DNA from: an uncultured Burkholderiales bacterium
Lineage (GTDB): Bacteria > Pseudomonadota > Gammaproteobacteria > Burkholderiales > Burkholderiaceae_C
DNA: 51,511 bases
NCBI GenBank assembly: GCA_903894995.1
Contig: CAITSG010000476.1
Coordinates: 1-51,511 of the forward strand
Reading direction: 5' to 3'
The position numbers and the translations under genes are program-made. Position 1 is the first letter of the stretch, and every line of letters starts with the position of its first letter. Positions 43,885 to 51,511 of the stretch are shown here, in pieces. The notes under the pieces were generated by a model. It saw only the letters and a program-made list of their open reading frames with translations, was not told where the DNA came from and did no database searches.

Positions 43885-45108
43885 ATGATCCCCCACCTGA
43901 CCCCACGGCGCGAGCGCTGGTTGCTCTTGACTTTGGCCGGTATCCAGTTCACCCACATCCTTGATTTCATGATCATGATGCCGCTGGGGCCACAGTTCAC
44001 GGCCTTGTTTGGCATCAGCAACGCCGAGTTCGGGCTGCTGGTCTCGGCCTACACCTTGTCGGCCGGCTTCTCGGGTTTGATGGCGGCCACTTACATTGAC
44101 CGTTTCGGCCGCAAACAGTTGCTTCTGAGCATGTACGCCCTGTTCGGGTTGGCCACGCTCGCTTGCGCCTTTGCCCCCGACTATGTGTGGTTGATGGTGG
44201 CGCGTGTGGCTGCAGGCTTGTTTGGCGGGGTCTTGTCGGCCCTTTCACAGACCATCGTGGCCGATGTGATCCCCTTCGAGCGCCGGGGCCGAGCCATGAG
44301 CGTGGTGATGACCTCGTTTTCCGTCTCCACCGTGGCGGGTGTGCCACTGGGTCTGTTTTTGGCGGCGCATTTCAACTGGCATGCCCCTTTTGTGGCCATC
44401 GCTGTGCTGGTGGGCTTGCTGGCGCTGGGGGCCTGGCAAACCTTGCCCCGTTTGGATGCGCACTTGCACCACCCCGAGCGGGTGAGTGTGTGGCGCGGCA
44501 TTGGCCAAGTTTTGGCCGAAGCCAACCACCTCAAGGCTTTTGCGGTGTCGGGCCTGATGATGTTTGCAGCTTTCAGCGTCATTCCTTACATCACCATTTA
44601 CCTCCAATCCAACGCGGGCATGCAGGCCTCTGAAGTGCCATGGATTTACCTGTGTGGGGGTGTCGCCACCTTGCTCAGCGCACGGTTTTTTGGTCGCTTG
44701 ACCGACCAGGTGGGCAAGGTCAAGATGTTTCAGCGCCTGGCTTTGGCGGTGACGGTTCCCTTGATGGCCACCACGCTGTCGCAAGGGCTGCCTTTGTGGG
44801 GTTTGCTGGTCATCTCCACCTTGTTGTTCACGGTGATGAGCGGGCGCATGATTCCCGGCATGGCGATGATTTCTTCGGCCGCCCTGCCTCGTTTGCGTGG
44901 CACCTTCATGACCCTGAACTCGGCCGTGCAATCGGCCTCGATGGGCTTGGCAGCCTTGGTGGCGGGGCTGATCATCGGGCGCGACGCGCAAGGACAGCTC
45001 ACCTTGTATTGGGTGGCGGGTTTGTTGGGGGTTTTGGCCAGTGTGCTCAGTGTCTGGTTGGCCGGGCATTTGCGCCTGCATGGGGCACCTGCGCCGGCTG
45101 TGGGCTGA
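43885..45108 (+). CDS. MFS transporter
   Basis: 407 residues with twelve membrane segments. The signature TYIDRFGRKQLLL is in the loop after segment two and the matching FFGRLTDQVGKVKMFQR loop is in the second half. It is closest in look to arabinose-efflux/drug-efflux (AraJ-like) permeases. No local partner. It occupies the place where many betaproteobacteria have rpoN or the lpt genes upstream of hpf. Substrate unknown. Confidence 0.87.
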   Translation: MIPHLTPRRERWLLLTLAGIQFTHILDFMIMMPLGPQFTALFGISNAEFGLLVSAYTLSAGFSGLMAATYIDRFGRKQLLLSMYALFGLATLACAFAPDYVWLMVARVAAGLFGGVLSALSQTIVADVIPFERRGRAMSVVMTSFSVSTVAGVPLGLFLAAHFNWHAPFVAIAVLVGLLALGAWQTLPRLDAHLHHPERVSVWRGIGQVLAEANHLKAFAVSGLMMFAAFSVIPYITIYLQSNAGMQASEVPWIYLCGGVATLLSARFFGRLTDQVGKVKMFQRLALAVTVPLMATTLSQGLPLWGLLVISTLLFTVMSGRMIPGMAMISSAALPRLRGTFMTLNSAVQSASMGLAALVAGLIIGRDAQGQLTLYWVAGLLGVLASVLSVWLAGHLRLHGAPAPAVG

Positions 45109-45190
45109 GTTGCAGGGTGTGCTCGTATGCGCGCGGAGCGATTGGTTACCGAGTCAGGCCTTGGTTTCAAACCGGACGATAGCACTGAAA

Positions 45191-45206
45191 TGGCACGTTG
45201 GGCGCA
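45191..45206 (+). promoter_or_regulatory. Sigma-54-like promoter candidate upstream of hpf
   Basis: TGGCAC, five bases, then GCGCA: the invariant GG and GC of the -24/-12 consensus are present at the right spacing, although the TT of TTGCA is missing. It lies 149 bases before hpf in a 246-base gap. A weak match that could be chance. Confidence 0.25.
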
Positions 45207-45275
45207 AAAGCGGCGGGCTTTACAGGTTTAGTTGCAGGCGTATTGCTTTTCCATTTTTGGGCGCGCATAGTGGGG

Positions 45276-45321
45276 TTGAACCACCCCGAAAAGGTGGTTC
45301 AAGGCCCCACACCGGCGGGGC
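45276..45321 (+). promoter_or_regulatory. Two stem-loops in the hpf leader
   Basis: A perfect ten-base-pair stem TTGAACCACC/GGTGGTTCAA with a seven-base loop is followed two bases later by GCCCC/GGGGC with TTT. The second could terminate transcription; a strong AAGGAGG for hpf lies 19 bases further on. The arrangement resembles a leader able to attenuate. Confidence 0.5.
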
Positions 45322-45354
45322 TTTCCCTAGCTTGAATTCAAGGAGGCGACGATT

Positions 45355-45684
45355 ATGAATTTAACCATCAGCGGGCATCATTTAGAAGTGACCCCGGCTT
45401 TGCGCCAGTACGTCACGGGGAAACTTGACCGCATCACCCGGCATTTTGATCAGGTGGTCGATGTCAAAGTGCTGCTGACCGTCGAAAAGATGAAGGAAAA
45501 GGAAAAGCGCCAGCGCGCAGAGTGCAATATCCACGTCAAAGGCAGTGACCTGTTTGCAGAAAGTGCTCACGAAGATCTTTATGCAGCCGTTGATGAACTG
45601 GTGGACAAGTTGGACCGACAAGTGGTCAAGCACAAGGACCGCATCACGGACCACCACCACAGTGCACCTAAACGCATGATGTAA
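45355..45684 (+). CDS. hpf: Ribosome hibernation-promoting factor (short form)
   Basis: 109-residue HPF/YfiA family protein that binds the decoding site of idle 30S subunits and helps form 100S dimers in stationary phase. It starts [31 protein letters not shown] and has the basic patch [17 protein letters not shown], then [23 protein letters not shown]. The long-form C-terminal domain is absent. AAGGAGG eight bases upstream is one of the strongest ribosome binding sites in the window. Followed by a terminator and then ptsN, as in other proteobacteria, but with no rpoN before it. Confidence 0.95.
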   Translation: MNLTISGHHLEVTPALRQYVTGKLDRITRHFDQVVDVKVLLTVEKMKEKEKRQRAECNIHVKGSDLFAESAHEDLYAAVDELVDKLDRQVVKHKDRITDHHHSAPKRMM

Positions 45685-45701
45685 GCGTAGTTGGAGCCAA
45701 C

Positions 45702-45733
45702 AGGGGCCGCAGCAAGCGGCTCTTTTTGTTTTT
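45702..45733 (+). terminator. Probable terminator after hpf
   Basis: GCCGC/GCGGC core with loop AGCAA, extended by G-U and A-U pairs to about nine, followed by a T-rich run. Likely ends hpf before ptsN. Confidence 0.75.
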
Positions 45734-45832
45734 GTGCCCCCACTTTGGCCTGAATAGTCCAACTCAGACACCGCGGCGACACGTGGTATCCCGACCCTCA
45801 GGACCGAACAGGTGCATAATCCGGCCTCGACC

Positions 45833-46300
45833 ATGAATCGCCTTTCCTCCATATTGCCTGTTGCCCAAGTACTTGTCGGGGTGGAAGCCACCAGCAAAAA
45901 ACGTGCATTTGAAGAAGCCGGACTTCTCTTTGAGAACCTGCACGGGTTTTCTCGTGCGCTGGTGACCGACAGCTTGTTTGCGCGTGAACGCTTGGGCTCA
46001 ACCGGTTTGGGCCATGGCGTGGCCATACCACATGGTCGCATCAAGGGTCTCAAGTCTCCCATGGCAGCCGTCTTTCGACTGGTCCAGCCTATAGGTTTTG
46101 ATGCACCTGATGAACAGCCCGTTAATTTGCTGATTTTTTTGCTGGTGCCAGAAGCGGCCACCCAAAAACACCTCGAAATTCTTTCCGAAATTGCCGAATT
46201 GCTCAGTGACACCGTCTTGCGTGAAAACATCAAGAACAGTTCAGCCCAAGAGGGCTTGCACCAGTTGATTGCTCAGTGGCGTTCAGCGCAAACCGTCTGA
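45833..46300 (+). CDS. ptsN: Nitrogen-regulatory PTS protein EIIA-Ntr
   Basis: 155 residues. Phosphorelay protein receiving phosphate from NPr; in its dephosphorylated form it regulates potassium uptake and other systems. The phosphorylatable His is in [16 protein letters not shown] (about residue 66-68). The rest, with [31 protein letters not shown], is standard EIIA fructose/mannitol type. Start MNRLSSILP is chosen over an in-frame GTG seven codons earlier. It is 28 bases before hprK, so the two are probably co-transcribed. Confidence 0.95.
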   Translation: MNRLSSILPVAQVLVGVEATSKKRAFEEAGLLFENLHGFSRALVTDSLFARERLGSTGLGHGVAIPHGRIKGLKSPMAAVFRLVQPIGFDAPDEQPVNLLIFLLVPEAATQKHLEILSEIAELLSDTVLRENIKNSSAQEGLHQLIAQWRSAQTV

Positions 46301-46328
46301 AGCGCCAAACCTCAGGAAGATTGCTGCG

Positions 46329-47270
46329 ATGAAGCCATCCGTCATCAGTGCCGATGTTCTGTTTGAAGATCACCGGGGAAAATTAAAGTGGCAATGGCTG
46401 GCGGGACTGGGCGCTTCAGAGCGTCGGTTTGACGATGTGGCCGTTCGCGAAGCCCGATCCGGTGCCGATTTGGTGGGTTATCTCAATTACATTCACCCCT
46501 ACAGAGTCCAGATTTTAGGGCCGCGAGAAGTGGCTTACCTGACCAACTCCACGCCCGAAGATTGCGCCCGACGCATTGCCCGCATTGTGACCTTGGAGCC
46601 CCCCGTTTTGGTGTTGGCCGATGGACAGTCAGCGCCAGAGGCCTTGCTGTCCATGTGCGAGCGGGCACAAATTCCCATGTTCTCGACCGACCAGTCATCG
46701 GCGTTCGTGATCGATGTTCTTCGGGCTTATTTGTCCAAGCATTTTGCCGATCGCACCACCATGCACGGTGTGTTCATGGACATTTTGGGCATGGGCGTGC
46801 TCATCACCGGCGAGTCCGGTTTGGGCAAGAGTGAGTTGGGGCTGGAGTTGATTTCGCGCGGCAATGGTTTGGTGGCCGACGATGCGGTAGATCTTTACCG
46901 CATCAACCAGACCACCATTGAAGCAAGATGCCCTGATTTGCTTTTGAATTTGCTGGAGGTCAGAGGGATTGGCCTGCTTGACATCCGTGCCATTTTTGGC
47001 GAAACCGCTGTGCGCCGCAAAATGCGGCTCAAATTAATTGTCCATTTGGTGCGCAAGGAGACCCTGGAGCGGGACTATGAGCGTTTGCCATCAGAGCCTT
47101 TGATCCAGGACGTGCTGGGCATTCCCGTGCGCAAGGTGGTCATTCAGGTGGTGGCAGGTCGCAACATTGCGGTCTTGGTGGAGGCTGCCGTTCGCAACAC
47201 CATTTTGCAGATGCGGGGCATTGACACTTACCAGGAGTTCATTGAACGCCAACGCCGCGCCATGACATGA
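46329..47270 (+). CDS. hprK: HPr(Ser) kinase/phosphorylase
   Basis: 313 residues. Bifunctional enzyme that adds or removes phosphate on Ser46 of HPr-type proteins. The P-loop [15 protein letters not shown] (about 156-170) and the signature [20 protein letters not shown] (about 205-224) are characteristic. AGGAAG precedes the ATG. In betaproteobacteria it lies between ptsN and rapZ; here no rapZ follows, and the next gene is fur on the opposite strand 21 bases away. Confidence 0.95.
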   Translation: MKPSVISADVLFEDHRGKLKWQWLAGLGASERRFDDVAVREARSGADLVGYLNYIHPYRVQILGPREVAYLTNSTPEDCARRIARIVTLEPPVLVLADGQSAPEALLSMCERAQIPMFSTDQSSAFVIDVLRAYLSKHFADRTTMHGVFMDILGMGVLITGESGLGKSELGLELISRGNGLVADDAVDLYRINQTTIEARCPDLLLNLLEVRGIGLLDIRAIFGETAVRRKMRLKLIVHLVRKETLERDYERLPSEPLIQDVLGIPVRKVVIQVVAGRNIAVLVEAAVRNTILQMRGIDTYQEFIERQRRAMT

Positions 47271-47291
47271 AGGGCATCAGCCGCTGTCTGT

Positions 47292-47726
47292 TCATGAGCC
47301 GGGGTTGCGATGGGGACAGGGGTTTTGAATGCAATGGGCATACAGGCTCAGTGCGTGGTCCGCAATCACAAAACCTTTGGCTTGTGCGACGGCTTGTTGG
47401 CGCGACTCGATCTCAGGGTCAAAAAACTCTTCAACACGCCCGCAGTCAAGACACACCATGTGGTCGTGGTGTTGCCCTTCATTGAGTTCATAAACAGCTT
47501 TGCCACTTTCGAAGTGGTTCCGGCTCAAAATGCCTGCCTGCTCAAACTGGGTCAATACCCGGTAAACCGTGGCCAAGCCAATGTCGGCGTTGTCCTGGAG
47601 CAAATGACGAAACACATCTTCGGCTGTCATGTGGCGCATCTGGGCGCTTTGAAAAACTTCCAGGATTTTCAAGCGGGGCAAAGTGGCTTTGAGGCCATTG
47701 CTTTTGAGTTCTTCGATGTGGCTCAT
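47292..47726 (-). CDS. fur: Ferric uptake regulator Fur
   Basis: 144-residue iron-responsive repressor. The winged helix ([31 protein letters not shown] ... [21 protein letters not shown]) is followed by the metal-binding [16 protein letters not shown] with the CxxC zinc pair and a terminal [11 protein letters not shown]. Start [13 protein letters not shown]. Divergent from bamE with 84 bases between, which include a dyad that may be an autoregulatory Fur site. Convergent with hprK. Confidence 0.96.
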   Translation of the reverse strand: MSHIEELKSNGLKATLPRLKILEVFQSAQMRHMTAEDVFRHLLQDNADIGLATVYRVLTQFEQAGILSRNHFESGKAVYELNEGQHHDHMVCLDCGRVEEFFDPEIESRQQAVAQAKGFVIADHALSLYAHCIQNPCPHRNPGS

Positions 47727-47779
47727 GGGTTCAGGGGTTCGGTCAGGGATTGCCTTGGCTGTGCAAAGCTGCCGCTACA

Positions 47780-47792
47780 ATGATCTGATCAT
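47780..47792. promoter_or_regulatory. Fur-box-like dyad between fur and bamE
   Basis: ATGAT and ATCAT arms three bases apart. The Fur consensus core has the same arms with one base between, so the match is partial. TACAAT overlapping its left arm may be a -10 box for bamE, with TTGGCT 15 bases upstream of it. Confidence 0.3.
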
Positions 47793-47810
47793 ATCGGTAC
47801 GCCCACAACC

Positions 47811-48353
47811 ATGACAGTTTCCATGACATTTCGCACACCCTCTCTTCTTGTTGCGCTTTTTTTGAGCGTGGGTTTGAGTGCTTGTGGCGGTTTTTCCGGC
47901 AACATCAACCGCGACACCTTCAAGCCATATGTGCCCGAGGTGGTGCAAGGCAATTTCGTCTCCAAAGAGCAACGACAGGCGCTGCGCCCCGGAATGCAGC
48001 GGGCGCAGGTTCGGGACATCCTGGGCACGCCGTTGATTGCCAGTTTGTTTCACGCCGACCGCTGGGACTACGCGTTCAGCATTGACCGTCAAGGTGTCCC
48101 ATCTCAAAATTTCAGAATGACGGTGTACTTCAAAGGCGATGTGCTTGAACAGGTGGACAGCGATGTGCTGCCCAGCGAGTCGGAGTTTGCAGGACGCTTG
48201 GCGGGTCCCAGGGCCAATGTGAAGGTCCCCGTTTTAGAGGCCACCGAGGAGGTCTTGAAGAAATTCGAGTCCCCAAAACCCGCCAGTGACGCCGTTCGGC
48301 CCGCAACCGGCCTGCCCAGCCAGTACCCCCCTTTGGAGCCAGCACTGCGCTGA
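47811..48353 (+). CDS. bamE: Outer membrane assembly lipoprotein BamE
   Basis: 180 residues. Lipoprotein of the BAM complex that inserts outer-membrane beta-barrels. The signal peptide ends in the lipobox LSAC, giving a lipidated Cys near residue 25. The SmpA/OmlA fold follows: NFVSKEQRQALRPGMQRAQVRDILGTPLIASLFHADRWDYAFSI, then YFKGDVLEQVDSDVLPSE. An alternative ATG four codons in is possible. The C-terminal Pro-rich tail is longer than in E. coli. Head of a run with dapB, exbB and exbD. Confidence 0.93.
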   Translation: MTVSMTFRTPSLLVALFLSVGLSACGGFSGNINRDTFKPYVPEVVQGNFVSKEQRQALRPGMQRAQVRDILGTPLIASLFHADRWDYAFSIDRQGVPSQNFRMTVYFKGDVLEQVDSDVLPSESEFAGRLAGPRANVKVPVLEATEEVLKKFESPKPASDAVRPATGLPSQYPPLEPALR

Positions 48354-48416
48354 GCTACACAGCCTTTTTATTGCCAAAGTGCTGTTCTTTTTTTGTGATT
48401 TACTTGCTTTGAAGCC

Positions 48417-49232
48417 ATGACCTCTTTGAATTTATTGCCAATCACTGTTGCGGGTGCTTCGGGCCGAATGGGGCACATGCTGATTGAGGCCATATTGGCC
48501 TCTGATGATTGTCGGCTGGCCGGTGCGCTGGACATGGCCTCAAGCCCCGCCTTGGGTCTGGATGCTGGGGTCTCTTTGGGCCAAGTCACTGGCACGGTTG
48601 TAACCGCTGATTTGCACGTCGGCCTGAGCGGCGCGTCCTGCTTGATTGATTTCACGCGCCCTGAAGGAACGCTGGCCCACCTTCACGTTTGTCGTGAACT
48701 TGGGGTCAAGGCGGTGATTGGTACCACGGGTTTTAGTGAAGTACAAAAAGTTGAAATTGCCGAGCTGGCCAAAGACATGGCCATTGTCATGGCTCCCAAT
48801 ATGAGCGTGGGGGTGAACGTGACCTTGAAGCTTCTGCAAATGGCCGCTCAGGCCATGTCCACCGGTTATGACATTGAGATCATCGAGGCGCACCACCGCC
48901 ACAAGGTCGATGCCCCCTCGGGCACGGCCCTCAAAATGGGTGAGGTGATTGCCCAGGCCATTGGCCGGGATCTCAAGGATTGTGCGGTTTACGAGCGCTA
49001 TGGCCATACCGGTGAGCGCGATCCTTCCACGATTGGTTTTTCCACCATCCGTGGCGGTGACATTGTGGGTGACCACACCGTCCTTTTTGCGGGCATTGGT
49101 GAGCGCATTGAGGTCACGCACAAATCGTCCAGTCGTTCGACCTATGCGCAAGGCAGTTTGCGTGCCGTTCGCTTTTTGGCTGGGCATGACCGCGGATTGT
49201 TTGACATGTTCGACGTGTTGAATCTGCGTTGA
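48417..49232 (+). CDS. dapB: 4-hydroxy-tetrahydrodipicolinate reductase
   Basis: 271 residues. NAD(P)H-dependent step of lysine and diaminopimelate synthesis. Nucleotide motif [11 protein letters not shown] (about residues 11-21), GTTGF (about 103), the catalytic [20 protein letters not shown] with His pair and Lys (about 160-180), and the C-terminal [17 protein letters not shown]-type segment are all present. Ordinary member. Follows bamE by 63 bases and precedes exbB by 24. Confidence 0.96.
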   Translation: MTSLNLLPITVAGASGRMGHMLIEAILASDDCRLAGALDMASSPALGLDAGVSLGQVTGTVVTADLHVGLSGASCLIDFTRPEGTLAHLHVCRELGVKAVIGTTGFSEVQKVEIAELAKDMAIVMAPNMSVGVNVTLKLLQMAAQAMSTGYDIEIIEAHHRHKVDAPSGTALKMGEVIAQAIGRDLKDCAVYERYGHTGERDPSTIGFSTIRGGDIVGDHTVLFAGIGERIEVTHKSSSRSTYAQGSLRAVRFLAGHDRGLFDMFDVLNLR

Positions 49233-49256
49233 ACTGACCGGTAATCGAAATTTGTC

Positions 49257-49904
49257 ATGAACCTGAACGATTTCTTGTTGCACAGTGATGTGCTCAGTCG
49301 GGTGTTGGCGGTTTTGCTTTTGGCGCTGTCGGTCGGCAGTTGGGTGGTCATGGCCTGGAAGTGGCGCTTGTTGACCCGAGTGGCTCGGGATGTTCCCCGC
49401 AGTGTGGCCGCTTTTTGGCAGTCCTCGGGTTTTGAGGATGCCCGTCAAAGGGTGGCTCAATTTGACCGTGACGCTTGTGTGCTGCCTTTGCTGGAGGCCA
49501 CCGTGGAACCCTTGGGCGGAACTTTGGCTTCGGCGGGCAAACGTCACCCTCAACTGACCCGGGTGTTGCGGGACGCGATGCAATTGGTTTTGCGTCGCCT
49601 GCAATGGGGGCAGGTGCTGTTGGCGACCGCTGGCTCCATTTCACCGTTCATGGGTTTGCTGGGGACGGTTTGGGGCATTTTTAATGCGCTCACCGGCATG
49701 GCCGAAGCCGGTGCCTTGACCATTGACAAAGTGGCCGGCCCGGTGGGCGAGGCCCTGATCATGACGGCCGCTGGCCTGGCTGTGGCCATTCCTGCCGTGC
49801 TCGGCTACAACTTGCTGGGCCGACGCATTGGCCAGATTGAGGCCGAACTTGAAGGTTTTGCGCACGATCTTCGCGCACTGTTGGCAGACAAGGCCCAAGG
49901 CTGA
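49257..49904 (+). CDS. exbB: MotA/TolQ/ExbB family proton channel protein
   Basis: 215 residues with three membrane segments (about 13-34, 122-144 and 158-182). The family core LATAGSISPFMGLLGTVWGIFNALTGM and AGPVGEALIMTAAGLAVAIPAVLGYN is present. With the ExbD protein encoded five bases downstream it forms the proton-driven motor for TonB-type transporters. No tonB is seen here, so the energised partner is elsewhere. TolQ is an alternative name, but no tol-pal genes are nearby. Confidence 0.88.
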   Translation: MNLNDFLLHSDVLSRVLAVLLLALSVGSWVVMAWKWRLLTRVARDVPRSVAAFWQSSGFEDARQRVAQFDRDACVLPLLEATVEPLGGTLASAGKRHPQLTRVLRDAMQLVLRRLQWGQVLLATAGSISPFMGLLGTVWGIFNALTGMAEAGALTIDKVAGPVGEALIMTAAGLAVAIPAVLGYNLLGRRIGQIEAELEGFAHDLRALLADKAQG

Positions 49905-49909
49905 AAAAC

Positions 49910-50329
49910 ATGGCATTCGGTCGCCTGTCTGCTCGCAAATCTGATGTGCCTATGAGCGAGATCAACGTCACCCCTTTGGTGGACGTGATGTTGGTTTTGC
50001 TGGTCATTTTTATCGTGACAGCGCCCTTGATGAGCAGCGCTATACGCCTGGACCTGCCCAGCAGTGAGGGCGGCGAGCCGGGAGCTGCCCCACAGGCGAT
50101 TGCCTTGGTTGTGGACGCACAAGGGGCGATGTTCGTGAACGATCAGGCCATCACTGCTGAAGCTTTGCGTTTGAAACTCAGGGCCGCCGCGCAGCGCAAT
50201 CCCTTGACGGAGTTGGAGCTTCGGGCCGATGCGTCCGTGCCTTATGGCCGCGTGGTCGAAGCCATGGGCCTGGCCCAAAAAGCCGGTCTGACCCGAATTG
50301 GCTTTGTGGCCCAGGTGGTGTCTCCCTGA
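49910..50329 (+). CDS. exbD: ExbD/TolR family biopolymer transport protein
   Basis: 139 residues. One N-terminal membrane helix (VDVMLVLLVIFIVTAPLM) with the proton-carrying Asp in PLVDVMLVLL, preceded by MSEINVTPL, and a periplasmic domain. Partner of the preceding ExbB; the two genes are five bases apart and certainly co-transcribed. Energises outer-membrane uptake with TonB. Confidence 0.9.
   Translation: MAFGRLSARKSDVPMSEINVTPLVDVMLVLLVIFIVTAPLMSSAIRLDLPSSEGGEPGAAPQAIALVVDAQGAMFVNDQAITAEALRLKLRAAAQRNPLTELELRADASVPYGRVVEAMGLAQKAGLTRIGFVAQVVSP

Positions 50330-51511
<1,182 letters not shown>

Noticed and set aside
47267-47485. Small frame starting in an ATGA overlap with hprK (possible coupled gene)
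   Set aside because: It runs antisense through fur and does not resemble RapZ or NPr.

Overview
The window is high-GC DNA with the codon use and gene content of a betaproteobacterium. Local gene orders such as hpf-ptsN-hprK, fur/bamE-dapB-exbB-exbD-leuS and uvrA/MFS-ssb fit Burkholderiales, family Comamonadaceae, with a Limnohabitans- or Rhodoferax-like free-living freshwater bacterium as my best guess. This is inferred from gene families and order; I could not run a search. No rRNA, tRNA or CRISPR array was seen. ribF is cut by the left edge and leuS by the right edge.

Layout. 1-6.8 kb: ribF, a small HNH-nuclease gene, an exported ATP-dependent DNA ligase (LigE type), a two-subunit acyl-CoA dehydrogenase, purN and a class-C-like serine hydrolase. 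6.9-14.8 kb is an accessory, defence-like block: a Fic protein, an 82-bp terminal-inverted-repeat element, a MerR regulator coupled to a hotdog thioesterase, a YefM/YoeB pair whose toxin has lost its C-terminal active-site residues, a decayed second copy of the serine-hydrolase 5' end, a single-chain restriction-modification enzyme and an AlbA_2/GHKL protein. 14.8-23.4 kb: a CYTH protein, a glutaredoxin-like protein, a REP-like pair, uvrA, an MFS transporter, ssb, a TDT-family carrier and a DUF3422 protein.

23.4-27.9 kb is a tricarballylate-type catabolic cluster (LysR regulator, SDR, tcuA, tcuB) with a clear LysR-type operator dyad. After mnmA, 29.2-33.8 kb is a tight four-gene operon: lytic transglycosylase, MBOAT acyltransferase, PatB-like SGNH protein and Ape1-like SGNH esterase. 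I read it as a peptidoglycan O-acetylation system: the transferases would add acetyl groups that block lytic transglycosylases, and the esterase would remove them. 33.8-37.7 kb: a Nudix hydrolase, then pntA and pntB separated by three tandem hairpins. 37.9-45.1 kb: a CPBP protease, fadD, mtnN, corA, a patatin and an MFS transporter.

45.3-51.5 kb is conserved housekeeping: hpf, ptsN and hprK (nitrogen/carbon PTS signalling), fur divergent from bamE, dapB, exbB, exbD and leuS. The strongest candidates for new biology are the peptidoglycan-acetylation operon, the pntA-pntB hairpin array, the RM plus AlbA_2 pair, the relic duplication around the toxin-antitoxin genes, and an SDR that lacks its catalytic tyrosine beside tcuAB.
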